Shown here: one piece after another, positions 56,373 to 64,000 of the stretch
Layout: the number at the start of each line of letters is the position of its first letter
How positions within the stretch are numbered: position 1 is the first letter of the stretch
Assembly (NCBI RefSeq): GCF_028826155.1
Contig: NZ_JAQGPN010000002.1
Coordinates: forward strand, 167,234 to 231,233
DNA length: 64,000 bases
Direction of reading: 5' to 3'
Source: Mesorhizobium shangrilense
Lineage (GTDB): Bacteria > Pseudomonadota > Alphaproteobacteria > Rhizobiales > Rhizobiaceae
Notes under the pieces: model-generated
Told to the model about the DNA's origin: nothing
Seen by the model: the letters and a program-made list of their open reading frames with translations, nothing else
Database searches by the model: none
Translations under genes and position numbers: made by a program

Positions 56373-57680
56373 ATGAGCCAGCAAATGGAAGTCAGGTTGC
56401 CAGACATCGGCGACTACAAGAATGTCCCTGTTGTCGAGTTCCTGGTGAAGCCGGGAGACGTCGTGGCGGTGGAAGACCCACTGATGACGGTGGAATCCGA
56501 CAAGGCGACGATGGAGATCCCGGCACCTTTCGCAGGAACTGTCAGGGAGTTTGCGGTGTCGATCGGCACCCGCGTGTCGCAGGGCGCGCTGTTGCTGACG
56601 ATCGATGCCGCAGCGCCGGCAACGGCGCCTGCAGCACCGGCGCCGGAAATCATCAAGCCCGAGGCGGCTCCTGCAGCTCCGCCCGTCAAGGCCGAGCTTC
56701 CGGCTCAGGTGCAGGCATCACCGGTGCCGGCGCCGGCGCCCGGGAGCAGTGGGCCGGCGGTGCCCCTGGAGACCTCGGCAGGCGCCCATGCGACGCCGTC
56801 GGTGCGCGCCTTCGCGCGTGAGCTCGGCGTCGACCTTGGCACGGTGAAACCGTCCGGCGCCAAGGGCAGGATCCTGCGCGAAGACGTTACGGCGCACATC
56901 AAGGAACGCCTGGCGGGCGAATCATCGGTGCAGGTGTCGGGCTCCGGCATCGGTGCCGGCCTGCCGGCCTGGCCTGCGGTCGACTATGAGAAGTTCGGCC
57001 CCGTCGAACGCCAGCCGCTGTCGCGCATCCAGAAGATCTCAGGCGGCAATCTGACCCGCAACTGGCTCACCATTCCGCATGTCACCAACTTCGACAAGGC
57101 CGACGTGACCGGGCTCGAGGAGTTCCGCAAGGAACTCAATGCGGCAAACAAGGACGCCAAGGTGACCATGGTCGCCTTCCTGATCAAGGCGTCAGCGCTG
57201 GCGCTCAAGGCCAATCCGCGTTTCAACGCCTCGCTCGACGGCGAGGAGCTGGTGCTCAAGAACTACGTCCATGTCGGCTTTGCCGCCGACACGCCGAAGG
57301 GGCTGATGGTGCCGGTGATCCGCGATTGCGACCGCAAGGGCGTGCTCGAGATTGCCACCGAGATGCGGGCGCTGGCTGACAAGGCGCGCGGGGGCGGGCT
57401 GTCGGCCGCCGACATGCAGGGCGGCTGTTTCTCGGTGTCGTCGCTTGGCGGCATAGGTGGGGCAGGTTTCACGCCGATCATCAATGCGCCCGAAGTTGCG
57501 ATCCTCGGTGCCGGCCGTTCGGCGATGGAAGCCATATGGGACGGCAAGGCTTTCCAGCCGAAGCTGATCATGCCGGTCTCGTTGTCGTGGGATCACCGCG
57601 TCATCGACGGTGTGGCCGCGGCCAGGTTCCTTGGCCACATCGCTGCCCTCCTGGGCGACTTCCGCCGCGCGATCGTTTGA
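56373..57680 (+). CDS. aceF: Dihydrolipoyllysine acetyltransferase (E2)
   Basis: The 435-residue E2 core has one lipoyl domain with the lipoylated Lys44 in ESDKATMEIPAPFAG, a long Ala/Pro linker (about residues 80-135), a peripheral-subunit-binding domain (TPSVRAFARELGVDLGTVKP) and the catalytic domain ending with DHRVIDGVAAARFLG (His about residue 408). It transfers the acetyl group to CoA. aceE ends 33 bp upstream and lpdA starts 7 bp downstream. Confidence 0.96.
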   Translation: MSQQMEVRLPDIGDYKNVPVVEFLVKPGDVVAVEDPLMTVESDKATMEIPAPFAGTVREFAVSIGTRVSQGALLLTIDAAAPATAPAAPAPEIIKPEAAPAAPPVKAELPAQVQASPVPAPAPGSSGPAVPLETSAGAHATPSVRAFARELGVDLGTVKPSGAKGRILREDVTAHIKERLAGESSVQVSGSGIGAGLPAWPAVDYEKFGPVERQPLSRIQKISGGNLTRNWLTIPHVTNFDKADVTGLEEFRKELNAANKDAKVTMVAFLIKASALALKANPRFNASLDGEELVLKNYVHVGFAADTPKGLMVPVIRDCDRKGVLEIATEMRALADKARGGGLSAADMQGGCFSVSSLGGIGGAGFTPIINAPEVAILGAGRSAMEAIWDGKAFQPKLIMPVSLSWDHRVIDGVAAARFLGHIAALLGDFRRAIV

Positions 57681-57687
57681 GGCCGAG

Positions 57688-59433
57688 ATGAGCATCACCG
57701 AAATCAGGGTGCCCGAAATGGGCGACTTCAAGGATGTCGCCGTCATCGAGGTCCACATCAAGCCGGGCGACGACGTCGCCGTCGAGCAGACGCTGATCGT
57801 GCTCGAATCCGACAAAGCCTCGATCGACGTGCCGGTGCCCTTTGCGGGGCGTATCGCCTCGGTCGAGCTGGCCATTGGCCAGCGCGTTTCCAAGGGCGCG
57901 TTGATCGCTACTGTGGAAGCGGCAGCTGCCCCAGGCGAAACCAGGCCTGCAGCCAAACCGGAAGCGCCGGCGGCAGCCGCCATGCCGACCGCGGCAGCCA
58001 CGCCGTCGCCGGCCCCAGGTGCGGCGCCCGACTGCGACGTGCTGGTGATCGGCGGCGGACCCGGCGGCTATTCCGCCGCATTTCGCGCCGCCGACCTCGG
58101 CCAGCGCGTGATCCTGGTCGAGCGCGATGCGACGCTGGGTGGCGTCTGCCTCAATGTCGGCTGCATCCCCTCCAAGGCGCTGCTCCACGTCGCAGCGATC
58201 AAGGAGGAGGCCGAGCGCCTCGCCGACCATGGCGTTGCCTTCGACACGCCGACCGTCGACCTGGACAAGTTGCGCAGCTTCAAGGCCGGTGTCGTCTCAA
58301 AACTGACCGACGGGCTGAAGGGCATGGCGCGGTTGCGCAAGGTCGAGGTGGTCGGGGGTACGGCGACATTTGCCGACGCCAACGCTGTCGACGTTGCCCT
58401 GTCCGACGGCGCGAGCCGCAAGATCGTCTTCGCCAAAGCGATCGTCGCCGCCGGCTCTGTGCCCGTCCGGCTGCCGTTCCTGCCGGACGATCCGCGCATC
58501 GTCGATTCCACCGGCGCGCTCGAACTGCCCTTCATCCCCGAACGCATGCTAGTCATCGGCGGCGGCATCATCGGGCTCGAAATGGCCACCGTCTACAGCG
58601 CGCTCGGCGCGCGCGTCGATGTGGTCGAGCAACTCGACAGACTGTTGCCCGACGTCGATCGCGACGTGGTCGAGATCTGGCGCAAGCGAAACGCCCATCG
58701 CTTCGATGCCATGCTGCTCGGCGCACGCGTCGAAAGCGTGGTCGCGGAGAGGGACGGGCTCGCGGTGACGACGAGCGGCGAGGGCGCTGGCGTCAGGCGC
58801 TACGACCTGATCCTGCAGGCGGCGGGCCGGCGACCGGCAGCCGAGGCGCTGCAACTTGCTGCTGCCGGCGTCACGCTCGATGCCAGAGGCTTCATCGAGG
58901 TCGACGCGCAGATGCGGACGCGCAACCAGAGCATCTTCGCCGTCGGCGACGTCACCGGCAATCCGATGCTGGCGCACAAGGCCGTGCACCAGGGCCATGT
59001 TGCCGCCGAGGCGGCGACAGGGCTCAAGAGCTTCATGGACGCCAAGATCGTGCCGTCGGTCGCTTATACCGATCCCGAAATCGCCTGGGTCGGCGTGACC
59101 GAGGACGCGGCCAAGGCTGCGGGGCGCGCCATCGAAGTTGGCAAGTTCCCGTGGGCGGCGTCCGGTCGGGCCATCGCCAACGACGCCGACTACGGCCTGA
59201 CCAAGCTGGTGTTCGACAAGGAGACGGACCGCGTCATCGGCGGGGCCATCATCGGACCTTCTGCCGGCGACATGGTCGGCGAGATCTGCCTGGCCATCGA
59301 GATGGGGGCGGATGCTGTCGACATCGGCAAGACCATTCATCCCCACCCGACTCACGGCGAGACCATCGGCATGGCCGCCGAGGTTGCAGAAGGCGTCTGC
59401 ACCGACCTGCCGCCGGCGAGAAAACGGGGCTAG
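57688..59433 (+). CDS. lpdA: Dihydrolipoamide dehydrogenase (E3) with N-terminal lipoyl domain
   Basis: A 581-residue E3 that reoxidises dihydrolipoamide with FAD and NAD. An N-terminal lipoyl domain (Lys43 in LESDKASIDVPVPFAG) and an Ala/Pro linker precede the flavoprotein: DVLVIGGGPGGYSAAFRAAD for FAD, the redox pair C154/C159 in GGVCLNVGCIP, a second Rossmann motif GGGIIGLEMATVYSALGARV and the C-terminal HPHPTHGETIG with catalytic His. The lipoyl-E3 fusion is known from some bacterial PDH complexes. Confidence 0.95.
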   Translation: MSITEIRVPEMGDFKDVAVIEVHIKPGDDVAVEQTLIVLESDKASIDVPVPFAGRIASVELAIGQRVSKGALIATVEAAAAPGETRPAAKPEAPAAAAMPTAAATPSPAPGAAPDCDVLVIGGGPGGYSAAFRAADLGQRVILVERDATLGGVCLNVGCIPSKALLHVAAIKEEAERLADHGVAFDTPTVDLDKLRSFKAGVVSKLTDGLKGMARLRKVEVVGGTATFADANAVDVALSDGASRKIVFAKAIVAAGSVPVRLPFLPDDPRIVDSTGALELPFIPERMLVIGGGIIGLEMATVYSALGARVDVVEQLDRLLPDVDRDVVEIWRKRNAHRFDAMLLGARVESVVAERDGLAVTTSGEGAGVRRYDLILQAAGRRPAAEALQLAAAGVTLDARGFIEVDAQMRTRNQSIFAVGDVTGNPMLAHKAVHQGHVAAEAATGLKSFMDAKIVPSVAYTDPEIAWVGVTEDAAKAAGRAIEVGKFPWAASGRAIANDADYGLTKLVFDKETDRVIGGAIIGPSAGDMVGEICLAIEMGADAVDIGKTIHPHPTHGETIGMAAEVAEGVCTDLPPARKRG

Positions 59434-59439
59434 CTTTGC

Positions 59440-59600
59440 TCACCCCCGGCAGCGACCAAGCGCTGCATATTTGGCCGCGAGATAGTCGAGCAGGGGCACG
59501 GAAGGCAGCAGGCCGCAGGGTGAGGGGAAGACGGTGTGGATGATGCCGGTCTTGCGCTCGCAGTCCGGCAAGACGTCGCGTCTGTCGCAAAGTTTGCGCC
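59440..59600 (-). pseudogene. LysR C-terminal remnant
   Basis: Leftward, DVLPDCERKTGIIHTVFPSP, then LLPSVPLLDYLAAKYAALG, to a TGA at 59440, resembles the last 50 residues of LysR effector domains. Nothing upstream of it supports a complete gene. It is cut close to the ISKra4 end at 59647. Confidence 0.4.
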
Positions 59601-59671
59601 TGGACTCCGTCTGTTACAGCAGTTCGTCCAAGTCGCCGCCTGAATCGGGAGCATAAGGATCTGTGTGGCAG

Positions 59672-61072
59672 TTACGCTGCCGCCCGGTTGTCGGCGCCGA
59701 GTTGATTGTCGTTTGCCATTCCCGGATACCACTTCTCAAAGGTGGCTCGCAGCGAGCCGTCGAGGGTCTGCGTTCGGGTTTGCAGAAAGAGATGCGCGCC
59801 GGTCCGGCTCCATTGCATCTGCTGTTTCTTGGCGAAGCGCTTGCTGATGACGGCGTTGACGGTCGCCTCGACGAAGGCGGAGGATATCCGCTCTCCGGAC
59901 CGGTAGCGCTCGCCGTAGTTGATCAGGCTAGCGTGGTTTGATCCGATATAGGATCGGAACTCGCCGATCGCCGTCAGGAACTTTCTCATGTTCGGATAGT
60001 CGGTTTCCGTGGCTTCGGCATCGTCGCGAAGCCAATCGATCTCCTCGCGAGCCCGGTACGTGTTGCCGTGCCACAAGTACCATTTGATCCGTGTCAGCAT
60101 ATCCAGCATGGCGTTGCCGGCCTCCTCGTCATGATGGCAAAGGCCTTGGGCGAATTGGCGAAGCACGGTGATCCGCATTGTAATATGGAACCAGTCCAGC
60201 ACATGCTCGCTGGCCGGCGCGATCATTTCGGCCAGTGACCGCACTTCCTCGCCACCGTCAGTGATGAAGGTGATGTCCTGGTTGGCCTGCACGCCCTGCT
60301 TCTTGAGATGGTCGAAGATCCGGCGCTGCGGCTTGCGATCGTGACCATGGACGAAGCCGATATAGCGCGGTTCGCCATCCTCAGGCAGAGAGCGGCCGAC
60401 GATCAGCTCGAAGTTCTTCTTCCGGTCGTCACGATCCCGGATGTATCCGCCATCAAGGCCGACGACGATGCGGCCGTCGGGAATTGGCAAGTCCGCCCAA
60501 TCTTGAGGGCAAGAATCCTGCATGAAAGAAACCCGCTCTTCCGTCAGCTCCCGCTCGATTCGAGTGGCCGTTTTCAGGGCATGCTTGCGTATCGTCGTGG
60601 CGTTGGTCCCGCGGTCGACAGGCAACACGTCGGCTAGCAACTCGGCCGCGGCGGCATACGGCACCAGCGAGGCCCAGCGCGTTTAGAGATAAAGGCGTTC
60701 GGGCGCGATGTGATCGGGGATCAATTGCCGCAACGGCGACACCGTGCCCGGCCCCTTGCGCCCTTCGTCTTTTGGCAGAGCGTATCGCGGGCTCCTGAGC
60801 CGGACATCGCCGAACAGCGTGTGGAAGGTGACGGGATAATATCCTTTGTGTCGCAACCGGAGGCCGTCCATATCGCGGCTTTCCTTTAGCCACAGGTCCA
60901 CTTGCGTCTCCACCATCTTCTGCTGAAGTCTGGCAAGCAGGGCCTTGCCCTCGGCGAGTGACAGGCCGAGATCTTCCGCACCCGTTGTGACCTTCGTCAT
61001 GTCGGCGATGATCTCGCGGTCGATCATTCCGCTGTCGTCGCCGGTGAGTTCCATGACGATCTGAACCTGCAT
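59672..61072 (-). pseudogene. ISKra4 transposase with an in-frame stop
   Basis: The frame is open for 467 codons except for TAA at 60683-60685. Upstream: MIDREIIADMTKVTTGAEDL and LRSPRYALPKDEGRKGPGTV. Downstream: YAAAAELLADVLPVDRGTNA, IVVGLDGGYIRDRDDRKKNF (first catalytic Asp), FITDGGEEVRSLAEMI, HVLDWFHITMRI and VNAVISKRFAKKQQMQWSRT near the end. Relatives would have a Glu or similar codon in ERLYLxTRWASLVPYA, so a single G-to-T change explains the stop. Confidence 0.88.
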
Positions 61073-61212
61073 GCTGTATCTCCTTGCCGATTATGCCACA
61101 CAGTGCTCCGGTCACGCGATCATTGCCCCCGGACATTCAGCAGATCGCGGTGACGACGCTGCCCTTCTTGCTGCCGATCTGCTCGCGAACGAGCATGGTT
61201 CGGACGGACACA

Positions 61213-61919
61213 TCACATCTGCTGATGCATATGCGTGAGATGTTCGTTCCGCCGCAGGCGCTTATTGGCTTGCCGTCGCTTGAACGGCTTGCCCAGAAGG
61301 TCTTCGCGGCTCTCGATCCGGAAAAGCAGCTCTTGCAATTCCTCCGCCCGATCCGGATCGTCGAAAATTGCCAAGGATCGGGTGTCGCTGATTTCCTGGA
61401 TGAGCGCCAACGCCGTCATGACATCCTCATCCGTTTCCAGTCCAAAGGCCTCGTCCTTCCGATGCATCCAGCTCTCCGCGCCGCCGCTGCCCTCTGGCGG
61501 GCAATTGCCATCGCCACCGATGCAACAGGGATAAAGCGTTCTTGGTTTGGCGGCGCGCCGCTCTTCCAGCCGCACCTCATGCCCCCAGGGAACATTGAGA
61601 TCGTATTCGTAGAGAAACCGGCTGCCCTTCCGCAGTTTCAGGGCATTGAGCCCAATGTCGGGCGATTCCGCAGTCAGCTCCCATGAGCCGTAGCAGACAG
61701 TATGCACGACGAACTGCCCTCCCAGCCCATCACGATCTGGAGGACGCCGTGAAATTCGCGCAGGGCCATGGTCGCCGGCACTTGCACCCGGCGCCAGACC
61801 ATCGGGCTAAGACCTTTCAGCCAGACGCGGAACTGCAGGATTGTCGGAGCCTCATCCGGAGTACGGGTGCTATCGGGATTTGACGGTGAAGGGCGGCTCG
61901 ATCGGCGCGGTGGTTTCAT
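61213..61919 (-). pseudogene. pRiA4b ORF-3-like passenger gene, frameshifted
   Basis: The N-terminal part from the ATG at 61919 contains LQFRVWLKGLSPMVWRRVQV, then PATMALREFHGVLQIVMGWE, the start of the plasmid pRiA4b ORF-3 family. Near 61700 the frame shifts. The rest (YGSWELTAESPDIGLNALKL, FLYEYDLNVPWGHEVRLEER and CCIGGDGNCPPEGSGG) ends at 61213. Such genes are common passengers of ISKra4 elements, and their function is unclear. Confidence 0.75.
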
Positions 61920-62005
61920 AAAATGGCAGCCTCGACAAAAATCACTGCCCAGCCTTATCGCACTCTCCCCGATTTCGGCACTGCCACACAGATCCTTATG
62001 CTCCC

Positions 62006-62276
62006 CCTTATGTGACGACGTCGGCGTTTTTGTCGCGCTCCGATAACCGCGCTGGTTCTTTTTAAGCTGAAGCCGGCGCAGGGCGGCTTCTGCCTCGGGC
62101 GCTGTTGCGAAGGTGTCGAGGCGGGTCCGGCCGCGGGTGCCGATACGACCCCAGTTGCGGGTCACGCAGCTTTCACCGAACAGGGTGGGGGAGACGTGCA
62201 TGGCGTAGAAGCGCGCCATGTTTTTGGAGGCGTCGATGCGGTGCAGGAGAACGGATGCGTCGGTGTCCCTACTCAT
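62006..62276 (-). pseudogene. WGR domain gene with its 3' end replaced by ISKra4
   Basis: From the ATG at 62276 the frame reads SVLLHRIDASKNMARFYAMH and then NWGRIGTRGRTRLDTFATAP and EAEAALRRLQLKKNQRGYR, a near-complete WGR domain of about 80 residues. At 62005 it enters the ISKra4 inverted repeat, so the natural stop is lost and the open frame continues into the element. The domain itself may still be made. In rhizobia WGR proteins often lie near ligD/ku genes. Confidence 0.75.
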
Positions 62277-62371
62277 GATCGCATGATGCGGCATGAGGCT
62301 GGGACCTTCCAACGTATTCGGTGAATCATTGGAAGGGGATTGATTCACGACGCTGATGGGTTGCTGGCGCG

Positions 62372-62977
62372 TCAGCTTTTTTCTTGCGGTTTTGGGGGGT
62401 CTTTGCGCAGGGTGATTTTGAACGGCCAGCCTGCATGCACGTCGTCGCGGTTGTAGAACATGCCGAGGGCGATGCTGTCTACGTAGGGATGGGGGTGTGC
62501 GCGCAGCGACGGCAAGAGATAGTCCCAATGCTTGGGCAGCGGCAGCTCGAACATGGCGCAGCCATGGCCGTCGTCGTCGTCCCAGGTGCCTTGATAGCGG
62601 ACGTTGAGGCCGTCCTCATCGACGGCGCGCATGCGCAGGACGCCGTTCTTCCAGGCGTATTTGACAACGAGGTCGTCACCGTCGGCGGCGACAGCGGTTA
62701 CCGGGGCGGGCGTGTCGACATTGCCGAAGGGCGGCGACAGCTGCCATGCCACGGCGAGGTCGTCGGTGATGGCGGTGAGCAGGCGGGAGTGGGTGGCGTT
62801 GTATTTTTCGACGTCCTTGGGCTCGTCGATCTGATGATTGTAGCAGAGGTCGAAGATACCGTCCGGCATCTGCGCCCGGAACGCTTCGGTGGCGAGGAAA
62901 TACAGGAAGAACGGAAGTGTGATGAAAAAAACGATGGTGAGCGCGCGGTCGGCTGCCTTCCACATCTTTCGCCACAT
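62372..62977 (-). CDS. Hypothetical membrane-anchored protein (201 aa)
   Basis: The 201-residue product has a single N-terminal membrane segment (ALTIVFFITLPFFLYFLATE) followed by a soluble domain with AITDDLAVAWQLSPPFGNVD, YAWKNGVLRMRAVDEDGLNV and CAMFELPLPKHWDYLLPSLR. I recognise no family. The soluble part should face the periplasm. The ATG at 62977 starts a good frame. The gene ends close to the WGR gene and shares its direction. Confidence 0.65.
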   Translation of the reverse strand: MWRKMWKAADRALTIVFFITLPFFLYFLATEAFRAQMPDGIFDLCYNHQIDEPKDVEKYNATHSRLLTAITDDLAVAWQLSPPFGNVDTPAPVTAVAADGDDLVVKYAWKNGVLRMRAVDEDGLNVRYQGTWDDDDGHGCAMFELPLPKHWDYLLPSLRAHPHPYVDSIALGMFYNRDDVHAGWPFKITLRKDPPKPQEKS

Positions 62978-63038
62978 GCTTGCCCCCGACGTTGGCTGGT
63001 CCAGGCTGGCCTAGAATGCGGGGGATTTTGCTTGCCGT

Positions 63039-63245
63039 CTAGTAGCGGCGTTTGCTGGCGCGGACGATGCGCATCGTGTCTTCTTGCGAGAGCTGTCGGT
63101 GCTGCGGTTCGGCATGGTGCATGACCTGCGCGAGGTCGCGCTTGTCGTAGGCCTAGCCGCAGATCGGGCAGGGTTCGAAATGCTCGCTTTCGTCCAGCAC
63201 GGTTTCATCGGTCGTGCCGATGATGCCGAGATCGTTCTTGATCAT
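63039..63245 (-). pseudogene. Small C2H2-type zinc-finger-like protein with in-frame TAG
   Basis: Starting at the ATG at 63245, which overlaps the DUF3606 stop by 4 bp, the frame reads MIKNDLGIIGTTDETVLDES, then EHFEPCPICG, an in-frame TAG at 63153-63155, then AYDKRDLAQVMHHAEPQHRQ and ends at 63039. CxxC and HH spaced by about 14 residues suggest a small zinc finger. The TAG is one change from CAG (Gln), so this is probably a recent nonsense mutation. Confidence 0.55.
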
Positions 63246-63425
63246 GGCTGTTTGATCCGCTTGGCGTGCTTGACGAGTGTGGCGCGGTCGTTGCCGTGTT
63301 CGCGGATGAGCTGGCGGGCCTGGTCTGGCGTGATGCCGGTCTGTTCGGCGAGGTACTGCACCTCGTAGTTTTCGCCGGCGGCGACACGGGCGCGGTCGCG
63401 GTTGTCGCGCTTACTCTTGTCGTTG
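63242..63425 (-). pseudogene. DUF3606 protein with a damaged start
   Basis: The frame NDKSKRDNRDRARVAAGENY, then EVQYLAEQTGITPDQARQLI, REHGNDRATLVKHAKRIKQP and stop is a DUF3606 domain (small basic rhizobial protein). The expected ATG at about 63433 is one frame off (ATGGCC TGA), so a small indel has separated start and body. It is coupled by ATGA to the zinc-finger-like gene. Confidence 0.6.
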
Positions 63426-63431
63426 GTCAGG

Positions 63432-64000
63432 CCATCGCCTCGCGACCGGATCAGCTGCTTTTTGTGGCCTTCGACCTATTGCACTATGATGGGTTTGACC
63501 TGCGGCCGATGGCGGTGGAGGAGCGCCGTCACATTCTTGGCGACCTGATCGAGCCGGGCGGGCGCGTTCAGTTCAGTCAGGAACTGAAGGCGAGGCGACC
63601 GATCGGTTTCGGCGCATCAAGCGGGCCGGGCTGGAGGGCATCGTCTCGAAGCTGCGGGTCAGCCGATATCGGAGCGGACCGTCGCGGCAGTGGCTGAAGA
63701 CGAAGAGTTACGATGTTGCGGTGATGGATATCGTGGGTATCCAGCGGGAACGCGGCAAACCGGCGATGGCCTTGATGGCGCAGGATGGCCGTTATGTCGG
63801 CGGCGCGTTCATCACGTTAGACCGTGGCGTCAGAGAGCGATTGTGGGCGCGCGTTCAGAAAAAGGCAGGCGGGAAACCGCCGCCAGGCGTTTCACCGGAT
63901 AAGGCGCAGTGGCTGAAGCCGGGTTTGGGGGCACGGTGAAGTTCTTGAGAGGCGAAGAGAAGTTGCGGCACGCCAGCTTGCAGGCATTCGAGGAGCGTGG
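63432..64000 (+). pseudogene. ligD: DNA ligase D (ATP-dependent ligase), decayed and cut by the window end
   Basis: Plus-strand segments in successive frames match the ligase domain of LigD: DQLLFVAFDLLHYDGFDLRP and VEERRHILGDLIEPGGRVQF. They continue with IKRAGLEGIVSKLRVSRYRS, then WLKTKSYDVAVMDIVGIQRE, LMAQDGRYVGGAFITLDRGV and KAQWLKPGLGARVKFLRGEE. Shifts occur near 63600, 63715 and 63937. The N-terminal nucleotidyltransferase motif is absent on the left. LigD works with Ku in non-homologous end joining. This copy cannot be functional as read. Confidence 0.75.

Larger units (their letters stand above)
59647..62005 (-). mobile_element. ISKra4 family element, about 2359 bp
   Basis: Perfect 26-bp inverted repeats occupy 59647-59672 and 61980-62005 (core GCATAAGGATCTGTGTGGCA). 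The element carries a transposase gene interrupted by a stop codon and a frameshifted pRiA4b ORF-3-like passenger gene. Its right end lies in the 3' part of a WGR gene. No flanking duplication is apparent. Confidence 0.88.

Overview
The window looks like a replicon segment of a high-GC alphaproteobacterium of the order Hyphomicrobiales (Rhizobiales), most like Mesorhizobium, Aminobacter or relatives. The evidence is a complete repABC replication-partition operon with a candidate antisense RNA, a CIRCE-controlled groESL operon, a usg gene, DUF982, DUF1403 and DUF3606 proteins, and insertion sequences typical of rhizobial plasmids. The assignment is by recognition of protein families only; no database search was run. 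The repABC operon means that this is a plasmid or chromid.

Layout. 0.3-3.2 kb: small rhizobial genes and nested IS remnants (IS6-like inside an ISNCY-like remnant), usg and a frameshifted neighbour. 3.4-5.9 kb: CIRCE element, groES, groEL and a small gene. 6-9.7 kb: gene remnants and an IS91-like element with its tyrosine recombinase. 9.7-11.8 kb: a conserved hypothetical gene and a phospholipase D/cardiolipin synthase-like gene. 12-15.8 kb: repABC, transcribed leftwards, with a counter-transcribed RNA between repB and repC and two parS-like palindromes. 16-21.8 kb: a maintenance module with a second ParA plus partner, a tyrosine recombinase, a decayed DUF1778 antitoxin, a Phd/PemK-like toxin-antitoxin pair, and DUF1403 plus ScpB-like genes. 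GGTAGCTACC-type palindromes are scattered through it.

22-36.3 kb is a catabolic island. It holds two LysR regulators, two MmgE/PrpD proteins, an isochorismatase-type hydrolase, a PuuE-like polysaccharide-deacetylase-fold hydrolase, an MHS-type transporter and a DUF2848 protein. An acyl-CoA route follows: acyl-CoA dehydrogenase, CaiB-type CoA-transferase, MaoC/FAS1-type hydratase and CitE-type lyase, ending in a truncated etfB. My reading is hydrolysis of an amide or imide to a (branched) dicarboxylate, CoA activation, oxidation, hydration and C-C cleavage. The true substrate is unknown.

36.2-42.6 kb is a stack of insertion sequences: an ISL3 remnant that cuts etfB, then an IS21 fragment, then a second IS21 carrying two identical IS3 copies (1254 bp each) in inverted orientation, each with its own 3-bp target duplication. 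42.8-52.8 kb is a second catabolic and transport locus: NIPSNAP, LysR, cupin, fumarylacetoacetase-like hydrolase, RidA, an RbsABC-like ABC importer, an XRE-cupin regulator and an amidohydrolase. 53-59.4 kb is an Lrp regulator divergent from aceE-aceF-lpdA (pyruvate dehydrogenase complex, with an E3 that carries its own lipoyl domain). A diverged copy of the aceE leader and first 25 codons lies on the far side of lrp. 59.4-64 kb is decayed: a LysR tail, an ISKra4 element with an in-frame stop, a WGR gene, a DUF3606 remnant, a zinc-finger remnant and a broken DNA ligase D gene that runs off the window.
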